Source: JANQMY01 sp965228775 (lineage in GTDB: Bacteria > Pseudomonadota > Alphaproteobacteria > JANQMY01). Taken from it: a stretch of DNA of 64,000 bases. The notes beneath the pieces were generated by a model that worked only from the letters and a program-made list of their open reading frames with translations, ran no database searches and had not been told where the DNA came from. A program made the position numbers and the translations under genes. Of the stretch, positions 14,293 through 22,563 are shown piece after piece; position 1 is the first letter of the stretch, and every line of letters begins with the position of its first letter. The stretch lies in the NCBI GenBank assembly GCA_965228775.1, contig OZ245840.1, forward strand, positions 682,001-746,000, read 5' to 3'.

Positions 14293-15768
14293 ATGACAAA
14301 TCCATCAGATCCCTCCGGCGGTACGCCGGAGACCGCGGCGCCGGGTGCGTCCACCAGCGCCGGGACAAGCACGCCTACCGAAGGGGCGCCGGGCGCGTCA
14401 CCGCCTGGCGACGCCGCCAAAGCCCAACCGCCTGCTGCCGCGTCCGGTGCGGCCTCGGCCACAATGGATGGCACGATCGCTGCCGGCGAGACGGTGAGTT
14501 TCACCAAATCGTACCGGCAATATGTGCTGGGCGTTCTTTTGTTCGTCTACATCTTCAATTTCATCGATCGCCAGATCATGGCCATCCTCGCCCAATCCGT
14601 TAAAACGGATCTGGGGTTGACCGACTTACAAATCGGCTTGTTGAGCGGTTTGGCCTTCGGGATTTTTTACGCAACGCTGGGCATTCCCATCGCGCGGCTT
14701 GCGGACAAACACAACCGCGTCAACATCATCACCATCTGCTTGACCATTTGGAGCGCGATGACCGCTGTCTCCGGTCTTGCGCAGAATTTCTGGCAGATGC
14801 TCATCGCCCGCATCGGTGTTGGCATTGGTGAAGCGGGTGGCAGCCCGCCCTCTCATTCTCTGTTGGCGGATTATTTTCCCGCAAACGAACGCGCCTCGGC
14901 GCTGGGCATCTATGCCATCGGCGTGCCGGTCGGTATTCTGTTTGGAAATTTGCTTGGCGGTTGGATCAACGAGTTTTTCGGCTGGCGCAACGCGTTTCTC
15001 GTCGTGGGCATCCCCGGCATCTTGTTAGCCATCGTTTTGAAGATGACCGTAAAGGAACCGCCGCGCGGCCTTTCGGAAACCAGTGCCCGAGCGGTGGAAC
15101 ATGTGCCGTTCCTTCAGGTCCTTGAAACAATGTGGGGCTTCAAGAGCTTCCGGCAGTTGTCCTTAGGAGCCGCAACGCAGGCCTTTGTGGGCTATGGCGC
15201 CATCGCCTGGATGCCCGCCTATTTGATCCGGACCCATGGCATGTCGTCGGGCGAAGTGGGCACGGCGCTTGGGCTGATCATCGGCGTGGCCGGCGGGGCC
15301 GGTGCCTTCCTTGGCGGCTATCTGGCGGACCGCTACGGTACCAAGGACATAAGATGGCAAATGTGGATTCCGGCCATCGGCTTTTTGGTCGCGACGCCGG
15401 TGAGCGTCCTCATGTTCAGCATCGATTACCTCTGGGTGATCTTGGTGCTGTACATTATTCCGGCATTTGCGGTGAACCTGTATTCTGGACCAACCTTTGC
15501 CATGACACAGTCCTTGGCGCCGCTGGCCATGCGGGCGTCGGCCTCTGCTTTGTTGCTGTTTATCATCAATATTATTGGCTTGGTCTTCGGGCCCACGACT
15601 GTCGGTTTCTTGAGCGACATCTTCCAAAGCTCGTTCGCCATGCCCGATACGGAATCGCTTCGGTGGGCGCTGATCCTGTGTTCTCTGGTCTATTTGATAT
15701 CGGTTTATAACTACACTCAGGCGGCTAAGCACCTGAGAGCCGACCTGGCGAAGACGGCGGAGGAGTAA
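14293..15768 (+). CDS. MFS transporter, spinster-like
   Basis: 491 residues from ATG 14293 (GGAAG upstream). An unusual N-terminal tail of about 75 residues is rich in Pro, Ala, Ser, Thr and Gly and is probably disordered in the cytoplasm. Twelve membrane helices follow. The first helix carries the FNFIDRQIMAILAQSVKTDLGLTD motif and the loop 2-3 signature reads GIPIARLADKHNR, which with GIGEAGGSPPSHSLLADYF is typical of spinster-type MFS permeases. Such permeases are often encoded beside catabolic oxygenases. Here a P450 gene lies downstream on the opposite strand, so uptake or export of its substrate is possible. The substrate cannot be read from sequence. Confidence 0.9.
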   Translation: MTNPSDPSGGTPETAAPGASTSAGTSTPTEGAPGASPPGDAAKAQPPAAASGAASATMDGTIAAGETVSFTKSYRQYVLGVLLFVYIFNFIDRQIMAILAQSVKTDLGLTDLQIGLLSGLAFGIFYATLGIPIARLADKHNRVNIITICLTIWSAMTAVSGLAQNFWQMLIARIGVGIGEAGGSPPSHSLLADYFPANERASALGIYAIGVPVGILFGNLLGGWINEFFGWRNAFLVVGIPGILLAIVLKMTVKEPPRGLSETSARAVEHVPFLQVLETMWGFKSFRQLSLGAATQAFVGYGAIAWMPAYLIRTHGMSSGEVGTALGLIIGVAGGAGAFLGGYLADRYGTKDIRWQMWIPAIGFLVATPVSVLMFSIDYLWVILVLYIIPAFAVNLYSGPTFAMTQSLAPLAMRASASALLLFIINIIGLVFGPTTVGFLSDIFQSSFAMPDTESLRWALILCSLVYLISVYNYTQAAKHLRADLAKTAEE

Positions 15769-15778
15769 CTTTTTTGTC

Positions 15779-15889
15779 ATCCCCGAAAGCGTATTGCGCT
15801 TATCGGGGATCTAGTATGCCGTGCACGTTGTAACCTTGACCTTTCGATGCAGTTTCTCGTGGTTACTGGATCTTCGCGTGCGCGAAGAT
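15779..15889. repeat. Palindromic repeats of the GTCATCCCC family
   Basis: Two hairpins fill the gap between the convergent MFS and P450 genes: ATCCCCGAAAGCG...CGCTTATCGGGGAT (15779-15811), and ATCTTCGCG/CGCGAAGAT with a two-base loop (15870-15889). The flanks TACTGGAT and GATCTAGTA match the cluster at 13490-13587, so this is the same dispersed family. It may serve as a bidirectional terminator. Confidence 0.75.
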
Positions 15890-15909
15890 GACGAAGCGAT
15901 GGCGGGCCG

Positions 15910-17151
15910 CTAAGCCTCCACCCACAGTTCTTCTAGGCCGCGGAAGAACGGCAAGTCGCGCCATTTCACGGGCTTATCGGCCAAGCGAAGGCTCGGGTAT
16001 TTCTCAAAGATTTTCACAAAGGCTTGCTGCGCCTCTATGCGGGCGAGCGGCGCGCCGATGCAAATATGCGATCCGCCGCCAAAGGCCACATGGGATATGT
16101 GCTTACGGGTAATGTCGAATTGGTCCGGATTGTCGAACACGTCCGGATCGCGATTGGCCGCGTGCAGCGACATCATCATCCCCTCATGAGGCTTCATGGG
16201 GCAGCCGCCCACCTCGCGGTCTTCCGACATAATGCGGGTGGTAATTCCGACCGGCGACTCGTAGCGCAGCACCTCCTCCACGGCGGCAGCGGCGAGTGAG
16301 GCATCTTTCATCAACGCCGCTTTTTGATCCGGGTGCGTTAGAAACAGCCACGTGCCGTTGCCGATCAGATCGGTCGTGGTGAGGTTGCCGCCGATCAACA
16401 AGCCGATGAGATTGACCTCGATTTCATCGTCCGACAGGTTGAGGCCTTCTTTCTGAGCGATAGTCAAATCACTGATCAAATCATCTTGCGGATTTTCGCG
16501 GCGCTGGGCGATCAGCTCATGAAAATAGGCGGACAGATTGTTCGACCCCCATTGCATACGCTCTTCTTGTTCCGGCGTTCGGATCGCCGCCAGGCTGAGA
16601 ATGGAGGCTTCGGACCATTCCCGAAACTCCCCCACCCGGCTTTCTTCCACACCAATCAAACGCGCGATCACAAGGATGGGAATGGGAATGCAGATTTCGT
16701 CGATGATGTTGAACACGCCGGAAGACGGCGCGGCATTAATCACCCGATTGACGATATCTTCGATCTCGTCTTTCTTTTGGTTTATCCGGGCATAAAGCGC
16801 TTTGGCAATGGGCGGCCGCACGCGGGAATGATCCGGGTCATCCATGAATAGAATGCTGGGCCGTTCGGCCACGCGTTCCTCAGCGTCCTGATCGTCTGAT
16901 GCCGCGAACAAACGCATGAACGACCCGTCCTCCGCATTGTGCGGATGACGCCACATGGAGCGGTCGTTCACGATTTCCCGGACGTTTTCATACTTGCTGA
17001 GCAGCCAGATCTTGCCGTCTTCATCCCGGTAAACAGGACATTGATTTTGGACATCCTTGAGGATGGGATGCGGATTCTCGCGCGCTTTTGGATCGAACGC
17101 ACTTGTCTCCATAATGCTCTTGATTGGCGCGCTTTTTTCTTTGTGTTCCAT
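15910..17151 (-). CDS. Cytochrome P450
   Basis: 413 residues, a soluble bacterial-class P450. The haem-thiolate loop FGGGSHICIGAPLARIE gives Cys364. The ExxR motif is in EEVLRYESP, and the I-helix oxygen-binding segment reads GLLIGGNLTTTDLI, with Gly-Asn in place of the usual Ala-Gly before the Thr. The start is supported by GGAGG seven or eight bases upstream. It is a monooxygenase that needs ferredoxin and a reductase, neither of which is encoded in the window. It lies 29 bp downstream of a thiolase gene on the same strand, suggesting a catabolic operon for a terpenoid, steroid or alkyl substrate. The sequence does not decide which. Confidence 0.95.
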   Translation of the reverse strand: MEHKEKSAPIKSIMETSAFDPKARENPHPILKDVQNQCPVYRDEDGKIWLLSKYENVREIVNDRSMWRHPHNAEDGSFMRLFAASDDQDAEERVAERPSILFMDDPDHSRVRPPIAKALYARINQKKDEIEDIVNRVINAAPSSGVFNIIDEICIPIPILVIARLIGVEESRVGEFREWSEASILSLAAIRTPEQEERMQWGSNNLSAYFHELIAQRRENPQDDLISDLTIAQKEGLNLSDDEIEVNLIGLLIGGNLTTTDLIGNGTWLFLTHPDQKAALMKDASLAAAAVEEVLRYESPVGITTRIMSEDREVGGCPMKPHEGMMMSLHAANRDPDVFDNPDQFDITRKHISHVAFGGGSHICIGAPLARIEAQQAFVKIFEKYPSLRLADKPVKWRDLPFFRGLEELWVEA

Positions 17152-17180
17152 GCGCGTTTCCTCCCAAATTTTGCGAGCGG

Positions 17181-18368
17181 TTATGACATCCGCTCGACCG
17201 CTACCGCCGTTGCTTCACCGCCGCCGATGCACAGGGATGCAACGCCTTTCTTCAGGTCATATTTGTCCATGGCATTGAGCAGCGTCACCATGATGCGGGC
17301 GCCGGAGGCCCCGATCGGATGACCAAGCGCACAAGCGCCGCCATGCACATTCACCTTGTCATGAGGAATGTCGATTTCCTTCATGGCCGCCATGGGCACC
17401 ACGGCGAAGGCTTCATTGATTTCCCACAGTTCCACATCGTCTTTGGACCAGCCGGTGCGTTCCATCAGCTTTTGGATGGCCCCCACAGGCGCCGTCGTGA
17501 ACCATTGGGGTTCATGGGCATTACTGGCCTGACCCACAATGCGGGCAAGCGGCGTCCACCCATTCTTGTTGGCCACGGATTCGCGCGTGAGGATCAGCGC
17601 TGCCCCGCCATCGGAGATGGAACTTGAATTCGCCGCCGTCACCGTGCCGTCTTTGACAAAGGCGGGCTTCAGACCGGGAATTTTTTCCACATTGGATTTT
17701 TGCGGTTGCTCATCGAGATCGACCGTTACCGATCCCTTCCGGGTCTTTACTTCCACCGGCACCAATTCTTTCGTGAAGGTGCCGTCGCCGGACGCTTTCT
17801 GCGCGCGTTCGACGGACGCGATGGCGAAAGCATCTTGTTGCTCTCGGGTGAATTGATAGGCCTTTGCGGTCTCTTCCGCGTAGATACCCATGGCCTTGCC
17901 TTCATAGGCATCTTCCAGACCGTCCGTGAACATATGATCTTGTAATGCGCCATGCCCCAAGCGATAGCCGCCCCGCGCTTTCGGCAACAGGTATGGCGCA
18001 TTGGTCATGCTTTCGAGGCCGCCTGCCACCATGGTGTCGGCGCGGCCCACTTCCAGCGTGTCGCAGGCCATCATCACGGCCTTCATGCCGGACCCGCACA
18101 TTTTGTTGACGGTGGAGGTGGGAATGGTGTTCGGAATGCCCGCACCTAAAGCTGCTTGCCGCGCGGGCGCCTGCCCTTGGCCGGCCTGCAACACGCAGCC
18201 CATGATGACTTCGTCCACCGCATCCTCTTTCACGCCGCCACGTGCCAGCGCATCTTTGATCGCGGCGCTGCCTAATGACGAAGCGGTCATATCGGTCAAC
18301 GATCCAAGCATGCTGCCCATGGGGGTGCGCGACGCGCCGACAATGACGATAGGATCTTCAGAGGCCAT
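17181..18368 (-). CDS. Acetyl-CoA C-acyltransferase (thiolase)
   Basis: 395 residues from ATG 18368 (GGAAAGGG upstream). The nucleophile is Cys91 in NKMCGSGMK. The C-terminal catalytic motifs HGGACALGHPIGASGARI and CIGGGEATAVAVE are intact. It is a biosynthetic- or degradative-type thiolase II that interconverts acetyl-CoA and acetoacetyl-CoA or cleaves longer 3-ketoacyl-CoA. Acetoacetate released by leucine degradation is one possible source of substrate, given the neighbouring isovaleryl-CoA dehydrogenase upstream. An inverted repeat pair separates the two genes, so they may not be one transcript. Chain-length specificity cannot be judged. Confidence 0.93.
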   Translation of the reverse strand: MASEDPIVIVGASRTPMGSMLGSLTDMTASSLGSAAIKDALARGGVKEDAVDEVIMGCVLQAGQGQAPARQAALGAGIPNTIPTSTVNKMCGSGMKAVMMACDTLEVGRADTMVAGGLESMTNAPYLLPKARGGYRLGHGALQDHMFTDGLEDAYEGKAMGIYAEETAKAYQFTREQQDAFAIASVERAQKASGDGTFTKELVPVEVKTRKGSVTVDLDEQPQKSNVEKIPGLKPAFVKDGTVTAANSSSISDGGAALILTRESVANKNGWTPLARIVGQASNAHEPQWFTTAPVGAIQKLMERTGWSKDDVELWEINEAFAVVPMAAMKEIDIPHDKVNVHGGACALGHPIGASGARIMVTLLNAMDKYDLKKGVASLCIGGGEATAVAVERMS

Positions 18369-18388
18369 GGTTACCCTTTCCAATATTC

Positions 18389-18469
18389 CAAAAAGGGGTC
18401 AGAGCCCTTTTTCTAAATGTGTGTTCCTAATTTGCATAAAACCTTCAAAAAGGGCTCTGACCCCTTTTT
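18389..18469. repeat. Inverted pair of GGGGTCAGAGCCC repeats
   Basis: AAAAAGGGGTCAGAGCCCTTTTT at 18390-18413 and its reverse complement at 18447-18469 face each other across about 33 bp. A third, single copy is at 13604-13628. Each unit is itself a near palindrome (AAAAGGG/CCCTTTT). The arrangement is like a REP doublet. It sits between the IVD and thiolase genes. Confidence 0.85.
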
Positions 18470-18481
18470 GGGTTCTAATTC

Positions 18482-19654
18482 CTAAGCGGACTCAGCGAAC
18501 AGCTCACGACCGATCAGCATACGCCGTATTTCAGACGTCCCCGCTCCAATTTCATAAAGCTTTGCGTCCCGCAGCAAACGCCCTGTCGGGTAATCATTGA
18601 TATAGCCATTGCCACCCAATGCTTGAATGGCTTCCAACGCCATCCAGGTGGCTTTCTCAGCCGCATAGAGAATGGCGCCCGCGGCGTCCTTGCGCGCCGT
18701 CTCGCCCCGGTCGCACGCCTTGTTGACCGCATACACGTAAGCGCGCGTCGCGTTCATGGTGGTGTACATGTCGGCGATTTTACCTTGCATCAGCTGGAAT
18801 TCGCCGATGGGCTGGCCGAATTGCTTGCGGTCATGAATATACGGCACCACCACATCCATGCAGGCTTGCATGATACCGATCGGCCCAGCGGACAGAACGG
18901 CGCGTTCATAATCCAGACCGCTCATGAGAACTTTCACGCCCTCATTAAGGGGCCCAAGAATGTTCTCCGCCGGTACCTCACAGTCTTCGAATACCAGTTC
19001 GCCCGTATCCGACCCGCGCATGCCAAGCTTGTCGAGTTTCTTGCCGGTGGAAAAGCCTTTCATTCCCTTTTCGATCAGGAATGCCGTAATGCCGCGCGGC
19101 CCTGCGTCCGGATCGGTTTTGGCATAGACCACCAAAACATCCGCATCCGGACCATTGGTAATCCAAAACTTGTTGCCGTTGAGGATATAGTGGTCACCCT
19201 TCTTGTCAGCCCGCAGCTTCATGGACACCACATCCGAGCCCGCGCCCGGCTCGCTCATGGCAAGCGCGCCCAGATGCTCACCCGAAATCAACTTCGGCAG
19301 ATAGTGACGTTTTTGATCATCGCTCGCCCAGCGGCGGATTTGGTTGACACACAAATTGGAATGCGCGCTGTAAGAAAGACCGACCGAAGCAGACCCCCGC
19401 GAAATCTCTTCCATAACCACCGCATGTTCGAGGTAGCCCATGCCTGCGCCGCCGAACTCTTCTTCGACCGTCACACCCAGCAGGCCCAGCTCTCCCAGCT
19501 TTGGCCAAAGGTCGCGCGGGAATTCATTGGTGCGGTCTATTTCATCCGCCTTCGGCGTAATATTGTCCGACGTAAAACTGCGCACCGTATCGCGCAGCAT
19601 GTCCGCCGTTTCGCCAAGATCGAAATTCAGTGTCGGATAGTCGTTTGGAATCAT
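18482..19654 (-). CDS. ivd: Isovaleryl-CoA dehydrogenase
   Basis: 390 residues, a full-length acyl-CoA dehydrogenase. FAD- and acyl-binding motifs include AMSEPGAGSDVVSM and KFWITNGPDADVLVVYAKT. The catalytic Glu is in helix G, in YERAVLSAGP, which is where isovaleryl-CoA dehydrogenases carry it instead of the C-terminal position of other family members. This placement, and RKQFGQPIGEFQLMQGKIADMYT, make the assignment firm. It oxidises isovaleryl-CoA to 3-methylcrotonyl-CoA in leucine degradation, the step before MCC. Electrons pass to ETF. The start is the first ATG, preceded by GGGAC at six to seven bases. Confidence 0.95.
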   Translation of the reverse strand: MIPNDYPTLNFDLGETADMLRDTVRSFTSDNITPKADEIDRTNEFPRDLWPKLGELGLLGVTVEEEFGGAGMGYLEHAVVMEEISRGSASVGLSYSAHSNLCVNQIRRWASDDQKRHYLPKLISGEHLGALAMSEPGAGSDVVSMKLRADKKGDHYILNGNKFWITNGPDADVLVVYAKTDPDAGPRGITAFLIEKGMKGFSTGKKLDKLGMRGSDTGELVFEDCEVPAENILGPLNEGVKVLMSGLDYERAVLSAGPIGIMQACMDVVVPYIHDRKQFGQPIGEFQLMQGKIADMYTTMNATRAYVYAVNKACDRGETARKDAAGAILYAAEKATWMALEAIQALGGNGYINDYPTGRLLRDAKLYEIGAGTSEIRRMLIGRELFAESA

Positions 19655-19669
19655 TTTTTGTCCCGTCTA

Positions 19670-19778
19670 GAGCCGTTTTGGTTTTGATTGAAGCACAAAA
19701 CGGCTCCGGATTCTTAGTTTGCGCGTTTCCGGACGGTGAACCGCCAAAAACAGATCTTGGCACTTCACCTGGAAACGC
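19670..19778. repeat. Two-hairpin palindromic repeat, copy 2
   Basis: The first hairpin pairs GAGCCGTTTTG (19670-19680) with CAAAACGGCTC (19696-19706). The second pairs GCGTTTCC (19723-19730) with GGAAACGC (19771-19778), and within it GGTGAA (19735-19740) with TTCACC (19764-19769) and GCCAA (19743-19747) with TTGGC (19757-19761). It shares its outer arms and the GGACGG and AACCG blocks with 2425-2504. It lies between the IVD start and the Kelch-protein stop. Confidence 0.8.
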
Positions 19779-19820
19779 TATAGTTGGGCGGCGCTTCGGC
19801 TTGATTGCTCATACGCGGTT

Positions 19821-20822
19821 TTAAGGGCCGTACACTTCAACCACATCGGTGGGCGTAAACACGGTGAGAAACCCGGCACCGGCGCCACCACCGATGATGT
19901 ACCATTTGTCGCCGATCGCCGCGGACACCAAGCCTTGACGCGGGCTCGATAATTTCTTGCCCCGCGCCCAAGCATTGGAACTGGCATTGTATACATCGTG
20001 ATTATCATAGGTGCGCAAGGGCTTGAGGCTTTCGCCCCCTGCCACGTGAATACGGCCCGCGACCGAGGCTGCCGTCAGACCCGAACGCGGCACGGGCAGA
20101 TCCTTATGCCGCCGCCATTGACCGCCGCTCGGGTCCCAGCTTTCCACACGGCCCGTGGCTTGTCCTGATAGGCCCCGCCCGCCGATAAGAAAGATACGCC
20201 CCTTATTGACGATGGCCGCCATGCTTTCACGCGCCACCGACAGCTTCACGGTGGAAATACGCCACTGATTTTTGGACGGGTCGTAAACATACACATCTTG
20301 CGGGCTGGTGCCGCGCCCGCCCATCACATAGAGCTTGCCGCTGTGGGAGACCACCGCGTGGCCCGATCGCACGCCAGGCATATTGGGCCCGCTGCGCCAG
20401 TTTTGATTGACCGTGTCGAAAATCTGCATGGAGCGCGTGGGCTGGTTGTTGCTGCTGGATGTAAAGCCGCCAACCACATAAAGCTGCTTGCCGATCGCCG
20501 CCATGCCAAAATGCTCCCGCCCGCTGGGCATCGCCGGTAAAGGCCGCCAATGTTCGCCGATGGGATCCAGCACCTCGAACGCATCTTCGGGGCCGGTAAG
20601 ACCGGATCCACCCGCCACGTAGATTTCGCCATCGACGGTGGCAACACCCGCCCGGGCGCGGCCTGTATCCATAGGCTGTAAGGCGCGCCATTCCTGGGCG
20701 GCAACCGGGCTTTGCGTGCCGGTAAGCGAAGCAATGACGATAGCGGCGGCGAGAAGTGTCTTTTTAATCACGAAACTCAACAAACCTGTTTTGCACTGTG
20801 CGGCCTTGTCCTGCGCACGCAC
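19821..20822 (-). CDS. Periplasmic Kelch-repeat protein
   Basis: 333 residues from ATG 20822; a GTG at 20771 would start directly at the signal peptide (VIKKTLLAAAIVIASLTG, cleavage near VAAQ) and may be the real start. The mature part is a beta-propeller of about six Kelch blades, with repeated motifs such as GEIYVAGGSG, KQLYVVGGFT, GKLYVMGGRG, GRIFLIGGRG, GRIHVAGG and DKWYIIGGG. Kelch propellers bind proteins or sugars; no enzyme domain is attached. It ends the transcript that begins with mgtE, 12 bp upstream, although a functional link to magnesium transport is not evident. Confidence 0.88.
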   Translation of the reverse strand: MRAQDKAAQCKTGLLSFVIKKTLLAAAIVIASLTGTQSPVAAQEWRALQPMDTGRARAGVATVDGEIYVAGGSGLTGPEDAFEVLDPIGEHWRPLPAMPSGREHFGMAAIGKQLYVVGGFTSSSNNQPTRSMQIFDTVNQNWRSGPNMPGVRSGHAVVSHSGKLYVMGGRGTSPQDVYVYDPSKNQWRISTVKLSVARESMAAIVNKGRIFLIGGRGLSGQATGRVESWDPSGGQWRRHKDLPVPRSGLTAASVAGRIHVAGGESLKPLRTYDNHDVYNASSNAWARGKKLSSPRQGLVSAAIGDKWYIIGGGAGAGFLTVFTPTDVVEVYGP

Positions 20823-20834
20823 ATATCCCCTACC

Positions 20835-22220
20835 TCAAAAGAGGTACCACGCAGCCAGGCCCAAAAACACAAAAAAACCAACCACATCGGTCACGGTTGT
20901 CACAAAGACGGTTGACGCAACGGCCGGGTCGATCCCCATGCGATCCAGGGAAATCGGGATCAAAATGCCCGCAAGTCCGGCAAAAAGCAGATTTATCAGC
21001 ATGGCTGCCGCCAGAACGAAGCCTAAATCTACGCTTTGGAACCAAAAACCGCCCACCACGCCCAACAGTAGGGCAAAAACGACCCCATTCAGCAGGCCCA
21101 CCATCACTTCCCGGCCGACGACACGAAATGTATTGGTGGGGGTGAGCTCCCGGGTGGCAAGCGCGCGCACCGCAATGGTGAGGGTCTGCGTGCCCGCATT
21201 GCCCCCCATGCTGGCCACAATGGGCATCAGCACCGCCAGCGCCACCAGTTCTTCGATGGTGGCATCAAAGAAGGCAATAACGACGGATGCCAAAATCGCC
21301 GTCAGCAAGTTGACGAACAGCCAGCTAAACCTGCGGCGCGTGGTTGTAAGAACCGTATCCGTCACCTCGGCCTCTTCATTCACGCCACCCAGCTGCAGAA
21401 TATCGGCCTCGTTGGTTTCCTGGATGACGCCCACCACATCGTCCACGGTGATCATGCCGCAAAGGCGATTATTGGCATCCACCACCGGCGCCGAATACAG
21501 GTGATATTGCTCGAACTGATAGGCCACCTCTTCCTCATCCATTTCGGCGGGAATGACAATGGGGTCAGGGTCCATGATGTCGCCAATGCGCACGGGGCGT
21601 TTCGTCCGCAGAATGCGGCTGGTGGGCACGGTGCCCAGGGGGTGAAACGCCGGATCGACCACGAACACATGCAGGAATTCCACCGGCAGGTCTTCGGTTT
21701 CGCGCATATAGTCGATGGTCTGGCCCACCGTCCAGAATGGCGGCACGGTAATAATCTGCCGCTGCATGAGGCGGCCGGCACTATTCTCCGGATACTGAAG
21801 ACTGTATTCGACGGCGGCACGGTCAGTTTCCTGAACCTGATTGAGAATTTCCCGTTGGCGCGCTTCGTCTAAATCCTCCAGCAGATAGACCGCGTCATCG
21901 GATTCAAGCTCTTCCACCGCCCGGGCAATAATTTCAGGCTTGATCAGCGGCAGGACCTCGTCCCGCACCCCTTCTTCCAATTCGGAGAGTACATTGGGGT
22001 CCAGCGTGGCACCCAACACGTCCACCAATTCCCGGCGCTCGTCAGGGCGGATCAAACTGATCAAATCGGCCAAATCAGCGGCGTGTAGCCCGGCGGTCTT
22101 CCGGCGCACGGTGGTGACGTCTCCACCGTCCAGCGCGTCGATGACACTTCGAACGAAATCTGGAGTGAGGGTCTCGGTGGTCGGCTGCACGTCGACGGCA
22201 GGGTTCAGGTTGTCGGTCAT
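20835..22220 (-). CDS. mgtE: Magnesium transporter MgtE
   Basis: 461 residues, the normal length. Domains in order: MgtE N-terminal superhelical domain (about 20-140), two CBS domains (about 145-270), and a membrane domain with five helices from about 290 to the end. The membrane part carries NAGTQTLTIAVRALATRELTP, the conserved helix near the pore, and AGILIPISLDRMGIDPAVAS with the Asp that lines the Mg2+ path. CBS and N domains sense cytoplasmic Mg2+ and close the channel. It is followed closely by the Kelch gene. Start ATG 22220. Confidence 0.95.
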   Translation of the reverse strand: MTDNLNPAVDVQPTTETLTPDFVRSVIDALDGGDVTTVRRKTAGLHAADLADLISLIRPDERRELVDVLGATLDPNVLSELEEGVRDEVLPLIKPEIIARAVEELESDDAVYLLEDLDEARQREILNQVQETDRAAVEYSLQYPENSAGRLMQRQIITVPPFWTVGQTIDYMRETEDLPVEFLHVFVVDPAFHPLGTVPTSRILRTKRPVRIGDIMDPDPIVIPAEMDEEEVAYQFEQYHLYSAPVVDANNRLCGMITVDDVVGVIQETNEADILQLGGVNEEAEVTDTVLTTTRRRFSWLFVNLLTAILASVVIAFFDATIEELVALAVLMPIVASMGGNAGTQTLTIAVRALATRELTPTNTFRVVGREVMVGLLNGVVFALLLGVVGGFWFQSVDLGFVLAAAMLINLLFAGLAGILIPISLDRMGIDPAVASTVFVTTVTDVVGFFVFLGLAAWYLF

Positions 22221-22371
22221 CGGATCCTGTCCCTCCGTTGCGTGTGCTCGGATACGTGCGTCCTATGAAAATGAGGGCAGGTCCTCCCGCGTCGCACCTA
22301 AGACAACGCCACGGACAAAGACCAATGCCTCGCAAATCGTCAACCAGACCAATGGTGACAGCTGACTAGAA

Positions 22372-22458
22372 TGGTGCGGCCGAGAAGACTCGAACTTCCA
22401 CGGGTTTTACCCCACAGCGACCTCAACGCTGCGCGTCTACCAGTTCCGCCACGGCCGC
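22372..22458 (-). tRNA. tRNA-Leu (anticodon GAG)
   Basis: Read on the minus strand, the acceptor stem GCGGCCG pairs with CGGCCGC at the 3' end, followed by discriminator A and an encoded CCA (22372-22374). The anticodon stem-loop CAGCG-TTGAGGT-CGCTG gives anticodon GAG. A long variable arm and the TTCGAGTC T-loop are present, as in class II tRNA-Leu. No intron is seen and nothing is integrated at its end. Confidence 0.95.
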
Positions 22459-22563
22459 ACGAGGTTTGAGCGTGTAGCAAATCCCGACCGCCTTGTGAAG
22501 CGTTTCCGTGTCGCGTCCCAAAAGAAGTCTAAACGCCTGTTAACGTTTGAAAGATTAAGGGGC

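Noticed and set aside
20638..21504. A long plus-strand frame across the Kelch/MgtE boundary
   Set aside because: It runs antisense to two well-supported genes and has a Thr/Ser/Arg-biased composition typical of a shadow frame.
22498..22545. A third copy of the GCGTTTCC repeat
   Set aside because: Only the first nine bases and a six-base arm (AAACGC) match; the inner blocks GGACGG and AACCG are missing, so I do not count it.
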